Assembly: GCF_004328645.1 (NCBI RefSeq)
Contig: NZ_CP031395.1
Span: 1,141,501 to 1,205,500, forward strand
DNA: 64,000 bases
Source: Hylemonella gracilis
Lineage (GTDB): Bacteria > Pseudomonadota > Gammaproteobacteria > Burkholderiales > Burkholderiaceae_C
Direction of reading: 5' to 3'
The position numbers and the translations under genes are program-made. This document shows positions 8,775-18,110 of this stretch, in pieces. Position 1 is the stretch's first letter; the number at the start of each line of letters is the position of its first letter. Under the pieces are notes generated by a model. It saw only the letters and a program-made list of their open reading frames with translations, did no database searches and had not been told where the DNA came from.

Positions 8775-10133
8775 CTACCCCAGCATCACCTCTTGCCCCA
8801 TCCGCGCCACGCTCGCGCGCCAGCCCAGCTCCCGTTCAATCCGCTGGCGCAGTTGGTCCGCCGCCTCGGGCTCGCCATGGGTCAGGAAGACCTGTTTCGG
8901 CGGCCGGGGCGCGGCGCCCATCCAGCGCAGCAATTGCGGCGCGTCGGCGTGGGCCGACATGCCGGGCAGTTGGGTGACTTCGGCGTTGAGGGGCACGTCC
9001 TGGCCGAAGATGCGGATCATCTTTTCCCCCGCAGCGATGCGCGCGCCGCGCGTGCCGCCGGCCTGGTAGCCGGCCAGCACGACGGTGTTGCGATGGTCCG
9101 GCGCCAGGCGCTTGAGGTGGTGCAGCACCCGGCCGCCGGTGGCCATGCCGCTGGCCGAGATGATGATGGAGGGGTAGCGCACTTCGTTGAGCGCGCGGGA
9201 TTCGTCGGTGGTGCGCACCATCTTCGCCACGTGGCACATGCGCTGGCTTTCTTCTGGGCTGAGCCGGTGCAGCTTGTGGTGGCGCTGGTAGATGCCCGTC
9301 ATGTCGATGGCCATGGGGCTGTCGAGGAAGACGGGCAGATCGGGAATGGCGTGGGCGGCTTTCAGCCGCGCGATCAGCACCAGCAGGGCCTGCGCGCGCC
9401 CGACCGCGAAGGCCGGGATCACCACGCTGCCGCCGCGGCTGGCCGTGCGCTGGATGACCTCGCCCAGCAGCGCTTGGTTGTCCACGGCCGGGTGCACGCG
9501 GTCGCCGTAGGTGGATTCGACCACCATGCAGTCCACCGCCTCGGGCGGTGTGGGGGGCTCCATGATCAGGTCGTCCTCGCGGCCCACATCGCCTGAGAAG
9601 AGGATCTTGGTGCGGCCGTCCGAAAAGGTCGCGTGCGCCGCCCCGAGGATGTGCCCGGCGGGTGCGAGCGTGACGTGCAGGCCAGGCAGCACTTCCTCGC
9701 TCACGCCGAAGTCCAGCGGCCGCAGGTAACGCAGGCTGTGCCGCGCATCCTCTTCGGTGTACAGCGCCAGGGCCGGGTGGTGCTTGCTGCTGCCATGCCG
9801 GTTGGCGTAGGCCGCGTCTTCTTCCTGCAGGTGGCCGCTGTCGGGCAGCAGCAGGTGGCACAGCTCGATCGTGGCGGGCGTGGCGTGAATGGGGCCGCGA
9901 AAACCGCGTCGCAGCAGCAAGGGCAGGGCGCCGGAATGGTCCAGGTGGGCGTGGGTCAGCACCACCGCGTTCAGCGTCGCGGGGTCGAAGGGGAAGTCCT
10001 CCCAGTTCAACTCGCGCAGGTTCTTGTAGCCCTGGAACAGACCGCAATCGACCAGCAGCCGGCGCCCCTCGTGTTCCAGCAGGTAACGCGAGCCGGTCAC
10101 GGTGCCGGCGGCGCCCAGGAAAGTGAGTTTCAT
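8775..10133 (-). CDS. MBL-fold beta-CASP RNase-like metallohydrolase
   Basis: Metallo-beta-lactamase fold protein of the beta-CASP/CPSF-73 group. The sequence shows the metal motif HAHLDHSG (His61, His63, Asp65, His66), a second metal region GHILGAAH, FSGDVGRED, a beta-CASP insert, and the C-terminal RMMBL-like SAHADAPQLLRWM segment. Such proteins are RNA-processing nucleases; the target is unknown here. The start at 10133 places the first beta-strand MKLTFLGAAGTVTGS at the N-terminus; the frame remains open upstream to 10292 but without homology. Length 452 residues is normal for the family. It is divergent from the fRMsr gene. Confidence 0.9.
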   Translation of the reverse strand: MKLTFLGAAGTVTGSRYLLEHEGRRLLVDCGLFQGYKNLRELNWEDFPFDPATLNAVVLTHAHLDHSGALPLLLRRGFRGPIHATPATIELCHLLLPDSGHLQEEDAAYANRHGSSKHHPALALYTEEDARHSLRYLRPLDFGVSEEVLPGLHVTLAPAGHILGAAHATFSDGRTKILFSGDVGREDDLIMEPPTPPEAVDCMVVESTYGDRVHPAVDNQALLGEVIQRTASRGGSVVIPAFAVGRAQALLVLIARLKAAHAIPDLPVFLDSPMAIDMTGIYQRHHKLHRLSPEESQRMCHVAKMVRTTDESRALNEVRYPSIIISASGMATGGRVLHHLKRLAPDHRNTVVLAGYQAGGTRGARIAAGEKMIRIFGQDVPLNAEVTQLPGMSAHADAPQLLRWMGAAPRPPKQVFLTHGEPEAADQLRQRIERELGWRASVARMGQEVMLG

Positions 10134-10268
10134 TTTTTCCGCGCGGTGACCGCGTGTGTGTCTCGGACAAGCCGATCCGATCATATAGTGCGGGTTTCGC
10201 TGCGCATCTGCGCAATCGCGGACGAGACCGCCAACGAAACTGCGGACGTACAAGGAACCCGAGATCCC

Positions 10269-10778
10269 ATGAGCTTCACCGTCGCTGACCAACTCGACAT
10301 GTCCACCCCGGCCGCCAAGCGCGCGGCGTATGAATTGCTGAGTGCCCAGCTCCAGAGCCTGCTCGAGGGCGAGCGTGACCGCATCGCCAACCTGGCGCAG
10401 TTCTCCGCCTTGCTATACCAGGCCTTGCCGGACTTGAACTGGGCCGGCTTTTACCTGGCCCAGGGCGAGACCCTGGTGCTCGGTCCCTTCCAGGGCAAGG
10501 TGGCTTGCGTGCGCATTCCCTTCGGCCGGGGTGTCTGCGGCACCTGCGCCGCGACGGGGCAGGTGCAGATCGTGCCGGACGTGGAAGCCTTCCCTGGCCA
10601 CATCGCCTGCGACAGCGCCTCGCGTTCCGAGTTGGTGCTGCCGCTGCGGGCTGGTGACCAGTTCCTCGGCGTGCTGGACCTGGACAGCCCGGAACTGGCC
10701 CGCTTCGACGAGATCGACGCCCAGGGACTGTCACGCATGGTGGCCACCTTGGTGGTGGGCACGGACTGGGCGCGCTGA
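10269..10778 (+). CDS. msrC: Free methionine-(R)-sulfoxide reductase (GAF domain)
   Basis: Single-GAF-domain enzyme that reduces free L-methionine-(R)-sulfoxide. The three conserved cysteines of the family are present at 80, 90 and 114 (KVAC, GVCGTC, HIACD), matching Cys84, Cys94 and Cys118 of E. coli fRMsr with a constant offset of four. Length 169 residues is typical. AAGGAA lies upstream of the ATG at 10269; the open frame continues far upstream only because of high GC. It is a cytoplasmic repair enzyme and probably a single-gene unit. Confidence 0.9.
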   Translation: MSFTVADQLDMSTPAAKRAAYELLSAQLQSLLEGERDRIANLAQFSALLYQALPDLNWAGFYLAQGETLVLGPFQGKVACVRIPFGRGVCGTCAATGQVQIVPDVEAFPGHIACDSASRSELVLPLRAGDQFLGVLDLDSPELARFDEIDAQGLSRMVATLVVGTDWAR

Positions 10779-10820
10779 GGCGGTGCCGAGGCGCTCGCCC
10801 GATGTGACGGGCGCGTTGGG

Positions 10821-12032
10821 CTAGCGCGCTGCGCCTTGCACCGCGCCCGCGCGCCGGCCGGCCCACAGGCTCAAGCCCAGTCCGATCAGGATCAGTCCCA
10901 GCCCGTAGACATGCAGGTTCGCCAGCAGCCCCTGGGCGATCAGGCTGGCGCCCAGGGCCGCACCCAGAGCCTGGCCGGCGTAGATGGCCGAGGAATTGAG
11001 CGCGATCGTGGCCGAGGCCAGCGCGGGAGCCAGTTGCACCAATCGCGCCTGTTGCGCTGAATTGCAGGCGAAGCCGCAGATGGCCCAGGGCAGCGCGATC
11101 AGCGCATGCAGCCAGAACGAGGGCGCACCGAAGGCCCGGCTCAGCGGCCACAGGGCCAGGCTCAGGGCGATGCCGGCCAGCGTGATGGCCACGGCGCGCG
11201 CCGGGCCCAGGCGGTCGATCTGGCGCGACAGCAGCAGATTGCCCGCCAGCCCGAACACGCCGAACCACAGCAGGAGCAGCGCCAGCGCGCTCGCACCCAT
11301 GCCCATCATTTGCTCGTGGTAGGGCGCGAAGTAGGCGAACAGCGTCATCTGGCTGAAGGAATAGAACAGCGTCACGGCCACCACCCCCATCAGCGCGGGC
11401 GAGCGCAGGGTCTGTGCCCAGCCCTGGCGCGAGATCGGGGGTGGGCGCACGCCGTCGGGCAGCACCCGCCAGACCCAGGCCGCACCCACCAAGGCCAGCA
11501 GCGCCACCAGCCCGAAGGCCCAGCGCCAGCCCAAGATGCCGCCGATCCAGGCCGACAGCGGCATGCCCAGCACCGAGGCCAGCGACCAACCCAGAAAGAT
11601 GGTGGTGATGGCGCGCCCGCGCTGTGCCAACGGCACCAGCAGGCCCACGCTGGCGGCGGCCTGCGGCGTGAAGATGCCGGGCGGCATCATGGCCAGGGCG
11701 CGCAGCACCAGCAGCCAGCCGTAGCTGGGCGCGCAGGCGCTGGCCGCCATGAAGACGCCGTACCAGAGCAACGAGAGTGCGAGCAGGCGCCGCCGGTCCC
11801 AGTCCGCCACCAGGCCAGCGGCCAGGGGCGCGCCCAGGCCGATCAGCACGCCGCCCACGGTGATCAGCAGGCCGGTCTGCGGAATGGACACGTCCAGCGA
11901 AGCGCTGATGTCGTTGAGCGTGCCGGGCACCACCATCACGCCCACGCCGATCACGAAGTTGCCGAACAGCAGTGCGCGCAGCGCCGCGGCGGCGGCGGGG
12001 GTGGCAGAGGGGGAGGTGCTGGAAGTGGTCAT
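10821..12032 (-). CDS. MFS transporter
   Basis: Major facilitator superfamily permease with about twelve hydrophobic helices over 403 residues. Motif-A-like sequence after helix 2 (LAAGLVADWDRRRLLALSLL) is visible, and the charged loop between the halves is short. The closest general type is the DHA1/arabinose-efflux-like (AraJ/YdhP) family; the substrate cannot be inferred. It stands between the fRMsr gene and the TctE-like kinase, all transcribed without clear coupling. Confidence 0.85.
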   Translation of the reverse strand: MTTSSTSPSATPAAAAALRALLFGNFVIGVGVMVVPGTLNDISASLDVSIPQTGLLITVGGVLIGLGAPLAAGLVADWDRRRLLALSLLWYGVFMAASACAPSYGWLLVLRALAMMPPGIFTPQAAASVGLLVPLAQRGRAITTIFLGWSLASVLGMPLSAWIGGILGWRWAFGLVALLALVGAAWVWRVLPDGVRPPPISRQGWAQTLRSPALMGVVAVTLFYSFSQMTLFAYFAPYHEQMMGMGASALALLLLWFGVFGLAGNLLLSRQIDRLGPARAVAITLAGIALSLALWPLSRAFGAPSFWLHALIALPWAICGFACNSAQQARLVQLAPALASATIALNSSAIYAGQALGAALGASLIAQGLLANLHVYGLGLILIGLGLSLWAGRRAGAVQGAAR

Positions 12033-12119
12033 GGCAAGGGCCCGCAGTATGACGCCGCGCGGCCCGTTGGGTGCAGCCGTTCCCGGTGGCGCTGCCCGAG
12101 GCCAGGGCGTGGACCGGTC

Positions 12120-13511
12120 TCAGCCTGCATCGGTGGCGAAAGTCATGCGAAACACCGTGCCCGGTCCCGTGGGCAAGGGGCTTTGCAGGCTGAGCTGGGC
12201 GCCATGCTGCTTGGCGATCTCGCGCGCGATGGCCAGACCCAGGCCGCTGCCGCTGACCGCGGCGGGCGCGGCACGGTAAAAGCGCTCGAACACATGGGCC
12301 CGGTGTTCGGCGGCGATGCCCGGCCCGCCATCTTCCACCTCGACCCAGTGGGGGCCCACGCGAACCGTGACGCGGGTGCCCGGCGGGGCATGGTGCAGCG
12401 CGTTGTCCAGCAGATTGCCCAGGGCTTCGTGCAGCAGGGCGGTCGAGCCCTGCACCGTGCAGGAGGGCACCAGTGCCTCGAAGCCGAGGTCGTCGTCGCG
12501 TTGCACGGCGCGCGGCAGGAAATCCTGGGTGACCTGACGCGCCAGCGCCACCAGGTCCAGAGGTTCGTGGGGGTACATCTCGCGCGCGTGTTCGGCGCGG
12601 GTCATGGCCAGCAACTGCTCGGTCAGACGCACCGCGTCGTCGGTGGTCTTGCGCGCGGCGGTCAGCAACGTCTCGCGGTCCGTGGTGGCCTCGCGCTGGG
12701 CCAGCGTGAGCTGGGTCTTGAGCACGGTCAGCGGCGTGCGCAGCTGGTGCGCGGCGTTGTCGAGGAAGCGCTTGCGGATGTCGATCAGCCGGCCCAGGCG
12801 GGCCAGGTAGCTGTTGAGCGTGTCCACCAGCGGATGCAGCTCGCGCGGCAGGCCGGGGGGTTCGATCGGGGCGAGGTCGTCGTCCGCGCGCTGCGCCAGG
12901 CGCTGGCGGAAGCTCTCCAGCGGGCGGATGCCGCGCTGCACGCCCACCACCACCAGCAGCGCCGCGGCCAGCAGCAGCAGGGCCTGCTGGCCCAGGGTGT
13001 CGCGCAGAATGTGCTGCACCATCTGCTGGCGCGTTTCCAGGGTTTCGGCCACGCTGATCTTGAGGATGCGGGTCTGCCCTTGTTCGTCCTCCAGCACGTG
13101 GGTCAGGTGGGCCAGGCGCACCGGTTGCTCGCGGAAGTGCCCGTCGTCGAATTGCACCAGGGCGTGGTAGTGCACCTGCACCGGCGCCGCAGGCCGAGGG
13201 CCCGGCAGCTCGTCCTGACCGGCCAGCCCCTGGCCCTGGGCGTCGGCGATGCGGTAATACAGGCGCGAGCCGGTGTGGTTCTCCAGCAGGTAACCGGCCG
13301 CGCGTTGCGCCTGCAACTGCAGGCCGCCCTGACGCCAGGACAGTTCCTCCGCCAGCGCGCGGCTGGCGAGGTAAAGCGCGCGGTCATAGGCCTCGTTGCT
13401 GGCGTCGACGGCGTTGCCATAGCTGATCCAGGCGTTGAGCGCGCTCAGGCCCACCAGCGGCAGCAGGATCCAGCCCAGCAGCCGCGCGCGCAGCGAGGCG
13501 GTGGTGGTCAT
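12120..13511 (-). CDS. tctE: Sensor histidine kinase, TctE type
   Basis: Membrane histidine kinase of the TctE/QseC class. Helix 1 spans about residues 10-30 and helix 2 about 175-192, enclosing a periplasmic sensor region. The dimerisation box DNAAHQLRTPL puts the phospho-acceptor at His255. The ATPase domain shows GNLLDNALHHAP (N box), DGGPGI (G1), HVFERFYRA (F box) and GSGLGLAI (G2). Its start overlaps the response-regulator stop by four bases (ATGA), so they are translated together. The position next to tctCBA supports a role in sensing a tri- or dicarboxylate. The exact ligand is unknown. Confidence 0.9.
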   Translation of the reverse strand: MTTTASLRARLLGWILLPLVGLSALNAWISYGNAVDASNEAYDRALYLASRALAEELSWRQGGLQLQAQRAAGYLLENHTGSRLYYRIADAQGQGLAGQDELPGPRPAAPVQVHYHALVQFDDGHFREQPVRLAHLTHVLEDEQGQTRILKISVAETLETRQQMVQHILRDTLGQQALLLLAAALLVVVGVQRGIRPLESFRQRLAQRADDDLAPIEPPGLPRELHPLVDTLNSYLARLGRLIDIRKRFLDNAAHQLRTPLTVLKTQLTLAQREATTDRETLLTAARKTTDDAVRLTEQLLAMTRAEHAREMYPHEPLDLVALARQVTQDFLPRAVQRDDDLGFEALVPSCTVQGSTALLHEALGNLLDNALHHAPPGTRVTVRVGPHWVEVEDGGPGIAAEHRAHVFERFYRAAPAAVSGSGLGLAIAREIAKQHGAQLSLQSPLPTGPGTVFRMTFATDAG

Positions 13512-14230
13512 GACGAGGGGGCGCTGTCCTTGAGTGTCAGCAGATAGCCCAGGCCACGGATGGTGCTGACCGTGGGGGCCGCCCCTTGGCCCGATGGGCG
13601 CGGCGCGGTGTCGAGCTTCTTGCGCAGGCGGTGGATCAGCACTTCCACGGCCTCCAGTTCGGCCGATTCGTCGGGGAAGACGGCGCGGTGCAGCGCGTCC
13701 TTGCCGACGGCGCGGCCAGGGTGTTCCAGCAGCACGCGCAGGGCGGCGGTTTCGCGCGGGGTCAGCGCCAGCACCAGTTGGTGCAGGGTGACCTGGCCCG
13801 ATTCGCGTTCCATCTCCAGCGGGCCCAGGCGCAGGCGCATCGACCGCATGCGTCCCGGGCGGCGCAGCAGGGCGTGCAGCCGTGCTTCCAGTTCGCTCAG
13901 GTCGAAGGGTTTGGGCAGGTAGTCGTCCGCGCCGAGGTTGAGGCCCAGCACGCGGTCGGGCACGCTGGCGCGCGCCGTCAGGATCATCACGGGCACGGCG
14001 TTGCCGCCTTCGCGCAGTTCCTGCAGCACCGACAGGCCGTCGCGGCCGGGCAGGTTCAGGTCCAGCAGCACGGCGTCGAAATCGCCACCGCCGCGCAACA
14101 GGTCCAGGGCTTCGTCGCCATCGCGCGCAAATTCCACGTCCGCGCCGTTCTGGCGCAGGGCCGCACCCAGCCAGAGCGCCAGATCGGGGGTGTCTTCGAC
14201 GAGCAGGAGACGGGTTGTCAGGGTATGCAC
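13508..14230 (-). CDS. tctD: OmpR-family response regulator, TctD type
   Basis: Receiver domain plus winged-helix DNA-binding domain. The receiver shows LLLVEDTPD, the phospho-acceptor Asp57 in LLDLNLPG, the conserved Thr in MILTARAS and Lys in DDYLPKPF. The C-terminal domain ends in VEVLIHRLRKKLD and TIRGLGYLL, typical of OmpR/PhoB. The GTG at 14230 is chosen because the receiver fold begins eight residues later; there is no in-frame ATG close by. It is divergent from tctC across about 110 bp, where its own operators probably lie, and is predicted to activate tctCBA as TctD does in related bacteria. Confidence 0.9.
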   Translation of the reverse strand: MHTLTTRLLLVEDTPDLALWLGAALRQNGADVEFARDGDEALDLLRGGGDFDAVLLDLNLPGRDGLSVLQELREGGNAVPVMILTARASVPDRVLGLNLGADDYLPKPFDLSELEARLHALLRRPGRMRSMRLRLGPLEMERESGQVTLHQLVLALTPRETAALRVLLEHPGRAVGKDALHRAVFPDESAELEAVEVLIHRLRKKLDTAPRPSGQGAAPTVSTIRGLGYLLTLKDSAPSS

Positions 14231-14342
14231 CGGGGGGTTCTGACAGGTGTTTGAAAGCCTGGGCCGGGCCGCAGGATCAGAATCCCGGGGCTGCAGGCAA
14301 GGTCCTGCGAAGGTTTTTTTGATTCTTACACAGGAGACGACG

Positions 14343-15317
14343 ATGCAAGCGAAGCGACGTGAATTCCTCGGCCTGGGTCTGGCCGCCGGTACCGGCCTGG
14401 CCCTGCCCGTCTGGGCCCAGGGCAAGCCCCTGTTCGAGTCCCTCAACATGTTCGTGCCCGCCGCGCCTGGCGGCGGCTGGGACGGCACTGCGCGCGCCAT
14501 CGAGCGCGCCGCCAAGGCCGCGGGCCTGGTGGGCAACATGCCCTTCGAGAACGTGGCCGGCGCGGGTGGCATGGTGGGCCTGCCGCGCTACGTGAACCAG
14601 CGCAAGGGCAAGGGCGATAACTTGATGGTGGGGGGCTCCGTCATGGTGGGCGCGGCCATCGCCAACAAGAGCCCGGTGACCATGAAGAACGTCACGCCGA
14701 TCGCGCGCCTGACCGAGGAGGCCGGCGTGGTCGCCGTGCCCGCCAGCGGCCAGATCAAGACCTGGAAGGAACTGGAGACCGCGCTCAAGACCAACCCCCG
14801 CGCCGTGCCCGTGGCCGGTGGCAGCGCGGGCGGCACCGACCACGTGCTGCTGGGCCTGATCATCCAGGCCCTGGGCCGCAACCCGCGCGAGGCGGCTTAC
14901 GTGGCCTTCTCTGGCGGCGGTCAAGCCAACGCCGCGCTGTTGGGCGGTCAGGTGTCGGCGGGCATCTCGGGCTACTCGGAGTTCGAAGAGCACATCAGCT
15001 CCGGGCGTTTGATCCCGCTGGCCGTGTCCGGCAACAAGCGCATTCCCGGCGTGAACGTGCCCACCCTGAGCGAGTTGGGCGTGCCGGTGACGGCGGCCAA
15101 CTGGCGCGGCGTGTTCGCGCCCCCGGCCATCAGCGCCGCGCAGCGCGATGCCTTGGTGAGTTTCATGACCCGCCTGCACGATTCCGAGGCCTGGAAGAAG
15201 GAGCTGGAAACGCGCAAGTGGACGGACGTCTTCCTGACCGCGCCGGCCTTCGACAAGCAGCTTGCCGACGACATCCGCGCGACCGAGGCCGTCATGAAGG
15301 ACCTGGGACTGGCTTGA
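14343..15317 (+). CDS. tctC: Tripartite tricarboxylate transporter substrate-binding protein TctC
   Basis: Periplasmic binding protein of the TTT/Bug family that captures citrate-like carboxylates for TctAB. The N-terminus KRREFLGLGLAAGTGLAL carries a twin-arginine-like signal followed by a cleavage region VWAQG. The AAPGGGWDGTAR segment is the Bug-family loop that binds the carboxylate. AGGAG is eight bases before the ATG at 14343. The stop overlaps the tctB start by one base, and the 324-residue length is typical. Expression is probably controlled by the divergent TctDE pair. The actual substrate could be another polycarboxylate. Confidence 0.92.
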   Translation: MQAKRREFLGLGLAAGTGLALPVWAQGKPLFESLNMFVPAAPGGGWDGTARAIERAAKAAGLVGNMPFENVAGAGGMVGLPRYVNQRKGKGDNLMVGGSVMVGAAIANKSPVTMKNVTPIARLTEEAGVVAVPASGQIKTWKELETALKTNPRAVPVAGGSAGGTDHVLLGLIIQALGRNPREAAYVAFSGGGQANAALLGGQVSAGISGYSEFEEHISSGRLIPLAVSGNKRIPGVNVPTLSELGVPVTAANWRGVFAPPAISAAQRDALVSFMTRLHDSEAWKKELETRKWTDVFLTAPAFDKQLADDIRATEAVMKDLGLA

Positions 15318-15880
15318 TGACCGCATCTGCTTCGAAGCGTCCGGCATCGGGCGCGGCACGCCGGCGTGCGCGCTTCACGCCCTGGGTCTTGGCGATGCTG
15401 CTGGCGGCGCTGGCGGTCGCTGCCGCCTGGCAGGTCACGGCCATCCCCGAGTCCATGATCCAGATGGCGGTTGGTCCGGTGCTGGTGCCGGGCGTGGTGG
15501 TGGGCATGCTGGCCGTGCTGGCCCTGGCCTATGGCTGGAGCGCCTGGCGCGGCCGCCAGGTGGACGACAGCCAGATCGAAGACCACGAGCCCCTGCCTGG
15601 GGGTGACCGGCGCCTGCTGTTTCTGCTGGGCGGTGGTGTGCTTTTCATGGCCCTGGTGCAGCCGCTGGGTTTCATCGTTCCCGCGGCGCTGTGCGGCATG
15701 GGCGTGGCCCGGGCTTTCGACGCGCCGGTCATCGGCCGTTCGGCCTGGCGCTCGGCCCTGATCTGCCTGGGCATTGCGGCCTTCTTCTGGTTCGTGCTGG
15801 CCTACCTGCTGGGCGTGGGCCTGGGCCCGGCGTTGAGCTGGCCCTGGACCGACCTGGCCGACGCCGCGGCGTCGGCCTGA
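15317..15880 (+). CDS. tctB: Tripartite tricarboxylate transporter small membrane subunit TctB
   Basis: Small four-helix membrane component of the TTT transporter. Hydrophobic stretches occur at about residues 22-42, 50-72, 98-120 and 140-165, the pattern of the TctB family. The ATG shares its A with the tctC stop codon (TGATG), so translation is coupled. Length 187 residues is slightly longer than usual because of a basic N-terminal tail (AARRRARF). It is poorly conserved in sequence; the call rests on position and topology. Confidence 0.88.
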   Translation: MTASASKRPASGAARRRARFTPWVLAMLLAALAVAAAWQVTAIPESMIQMAVGPVLVPGVVVGMLAVLALAYGWSAWRGRQVDDSQIEDHEPLPGGDRRLLFLLGGGVLFMALVQPLGFIVPAALCGMGVARAFDAPVIGRSAWRSALICLGIAAFFWFVLAYLLGVGLGPALSWPWTDLADAAASA

Positions 15881-15895
15881 TTTTTCGGAGCAAGC

Positions 15896-17392
15896 ATGCA
15901 AGGATTTGAGGCCCTGCTGGCCGGGTTTGCCAGCGCGTTGCAACCCACGACCCTGCTTTGGGGTTTCGCCGGCTGTTTTCTGGGCACGCTGGTGGGCGTG
16001 CTGCCGGGCATCAGCCCGGCGCTGACCATCGCGCTGTTGCTGCCGCTGACCTACCAGGTGCCGGCCACCAGCATGTTCGTGATGTTCGCGGGCATCTACT
16101 ACGGCGCGGCCTATGGAGGCTCCACCACCTCCATCCTGCTCAACACGCCGGGTGAATCGGGCTCGGTGGTCACGGCGTTGGAAGGCAACAAGATGGCGCG
16201 GCGCGGACGCGCGGGCCAGGCGCTGGCGACGGCGGCCATCGGCAGCTTCGTGGCGGGCACCATCGGCACGCTGGCGCTGACCTTTTTCGCGCCCTGGGTG
16301 GTGCAGGCCGCGCTGGCCTTCGGCCCGGCGGAGTACTTCAGCCTGATGGTGCTGTCCCTGGTCGCCGTGTCGGCCGTGCTGGGCAACTCGGTGCTGCGCG
16401 GGCTGATCAGCCTCTTCCTCGGCCTGCTGGCGGGCTTGGTCGGCATCGACCTGCAGACCGGCCAGCCGCGCTTCACCTTCGGCCGCGCCGAACTGCTGGA
16501 CGGGCTGGAGGTGACGGTGGTGGTCGTGGGGCTGTTCGCGGTGGGCGAGGCGCTGTACCTCGCCTGGCAAGGGCGTGAATCGCGCAACGCCGAGGTCATG
16601 AAGCTCACGGGCAGCCTGCGTCTGAGCCGGCAGGACTGGGGGCGTTCCTGGAAGGCCTGGCTGCGTGGCGCGCTCTACGGCTTCCCCATCGGGGCCATGC
16701 CGGCCGGTGGCGCCGAGCTGCCGACCATGCTTTCGTACTACACCGAGCGCAAGCTCAGCAACCACCCGGAGGAATTCGGCCAGGGCGCCATCGAGGGCGT
16801 GGCCGGGCCCGAGGCCGCCAACAACGCGGCGGCGGCCGGCGTGCTCATGCCGCTGCTGACCCTGGGCATCCCCACGTCGGCCACCGCGGCCATCATGCTG
16901 TCGGCTTTCGAGGGCTACGGCATCCAACCCGGCCCGCAGCTCTTCACGCAGCAGGGTGCGCTGGTCTGGACGCTGATCGCCAGCCTCTACATCGGCAACG
17001 TCATTCTGCTCATCCTCAACCTGCCGCTGGTGGGCCTGTGGGTCAAGCTGCTCAAGATCCCGCCGCCCTGGCTGTACGCGGGCATCATCATCGTGTCCAT
17101 CGCGGGCGTCTACGGCGCGAGCAATTCGGTGTTCAACGTGGGCCTGCTGTTTGCCTTCGGCCTCCTCGGTTTCGTGATGCGGCGCTTCGACTTTCCGGCC
17201 GCGCCGCTGATCGTCGGGCTGATCCTCGCGCCCATGGCCGAGCAGTCCATGCGGCAGGCGCTCATCATCAGCCAGGGGGATTGGTTCACCTTCTTCACGC
17301 GCCCGCTGTCGGGCACGCTGATGGCCGTTGCTCTCGTGCTGCTGTTCGCGCCACCGCTGTGGCGTCTGGTCCGGCGCCGGCTCGCTGCCTGA
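15896..17392 (+). CDS. tctA: Tripartite tricarboxylate transporter large permease TctA
   Basis: Large integral membrane permease of the TTT family with about twelve helices over 498 residues. The family signatures are present: [19 protein letters not shown] near residues 28-46, [20 protein letters not shown] at about 70-89, and the second-half counterpart [20 protein letters not shown]. It starts 15 bases after tctB and completes a tctCBA operon. It drives sodium- or proton-coupled uptake of the substrate bound by TctC. The stop codon lies inside a bidirectional hairpin. Confidence 0.95.
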   Translation: MQGFEALLAGFASALQPTTLLWGFAGCFLGTLVGVLPGISPALTIALLLPLTYQVPATSMFVMFAGIYYGAAYGGSTTSILLNTPGESGSVVTALEGNKMARRGRAGQALATAAIGSFVAGTIGTLALTFFAPWVVQAALAFGPAEYFSLMVLSLVAVSAVLGNSVLRGLISLFLGLLAGLVGIDLQTGQPRFTFGRAELLDGLEVTVVVVGLFAVGEALYLAWQGRESRNAEVMKLTGSLRLSRQDWGRSWKAWLRGALYGFPIGAMPAGGAELPTMLSYYTERKLSNHPEEFGQGAIEGVAGPEAANNAAAAGVLMPLLTLGIPTSATAAIMLSAFEGYGIQPGPQLFTQQGALVWTLIASLYIGNVILLILNLPLVGLWVKLLKIPPPWLYAGIIIVSIAGVYGASNSVFNVGLLFAFGLLGFVMRRFDFPAAPLIVGLILAPMAEQSMRQALIISQGDWFTFFTRPLSGTLMAVALVLLFAPPLWRLVRRRLAA

Positions 17393-17418
17393 TCAGTCCG
17401 GGTTCGCCGGGCTGATCA
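17390..17418. terminator. Bidirectional hairpin spanning both stop codons of tctA and the YqaA gene
   Basis: TGATCAGTCCGG pairs with CCGGGCTGATCA around a 5-base GTTCG loop (twelve pairs, one of them G-U). The left arm begins with the tctA stop codon and the right arm ends with the stop of the convergent gene. It can terminate in both directions, though no T-tract is present. Confidence 0.6.
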
Positions 17419-17949
17419 CAGCAACTTGAGCGATTCCGGAATCAGCCACAGCAGGGCCACCGTCATCGTGACGTAGCGCAGGAACTTGCCGAGGGCCATG
17501 TAGGCCACGCAGGGCCAGAAGGGCAGCTTGAGCCAGCCTGCCACCGCGCACAGCGGGTCGCCGACAATGGGCAGCCAGGCCAGCAGGCAGGCCTTGGGGC
17601 CCAGGCGTTCCAGCCAGACCAGTGCGCGCAGGTGCGCGCGCGACTGAGCCTGGGCGTGCGCCTGCATACTGGCGTGGTCATGGCGCAGCTTGTCCACGGC
17701 CCGGTGGGTGCCGTAGCCCAGCCACCAGTTCAGCGCGCCGCCCAGGGTGTTGCCCACCGTGGCCACGACGATGGCGGGCCAGAACAGTTCTGGATTCAGG
17801 TGCAAGAGACCCACCAAGGCGGGTTCCGAGCCCATGGGCAACAGGGTGGCGGACACAAAGGCGATCACGAACAGCGTGCTGAGGCCGAACTCTGGCAGGG
17901 CCAGCCAGGCCAGCAATTGCTGCAGCGCCACATTGAGTTGCTCCATCAT
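17416..17949 (-). CDS. YqaA family membrane protein (DedA/VTT fold)
   Basis: Integral membrane protein of the YqaA group of the DedA/VTT superfamily. It shows the typical LPEFGLSTLFVIAFVSATLLPMGSE start of the re-entrant region, then GNTLGGALNWWLGYG, and the basic-rich WLERLGPKACLLAWLPIVGDPLC segment that matches the VTT motif. About four to five hydrophobic helices over 177 residues. The ATG at 17949 has a second ATG immediately after it at 17946. The likely role is in membrane lipid or envelope homeostasis, as inferred for DedA proteins. Confidence 0.85.
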   Translation of the reverse strand: MMEQLNVALQQLLAWLALPEFGLSTLFVIAFVSATLLPMGSEPALVGLLHLNPELFWPAIVVATVGNTLGGALNWWLGYGTHRAVDKLRHDHASMQAHAQAQSRAHLRALVWLERLGPKACLLAWLPIVGDPLCAVAGWLKLPFWPCVAYMALGKFLRYVTMTVALLWLIPESLKLL

Positions 17950-18110
17950 GGGGCGCAGTATAGAAAGCACGCAGGTGCAAGTAGGGGAAAGCGTGCGAAA
18001 GCGCACGCGGTGCCGTGGCTTGCGCGGCCGATTCCAACTGCTGAAAATTTGAGCAGATAGAATCCGCCGCTTCGCCTCCGCCCTCCCAGATTCTTTTTTC
18101 CTGTTCCCGC

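Noticed and set aside
11106..13547. An 800-residue open frame opposite the MFS and tctE genes
   Set aside because: Composition is Gln/His/Arg-rich with no domain; it mirrors the codon bias of the real genes.
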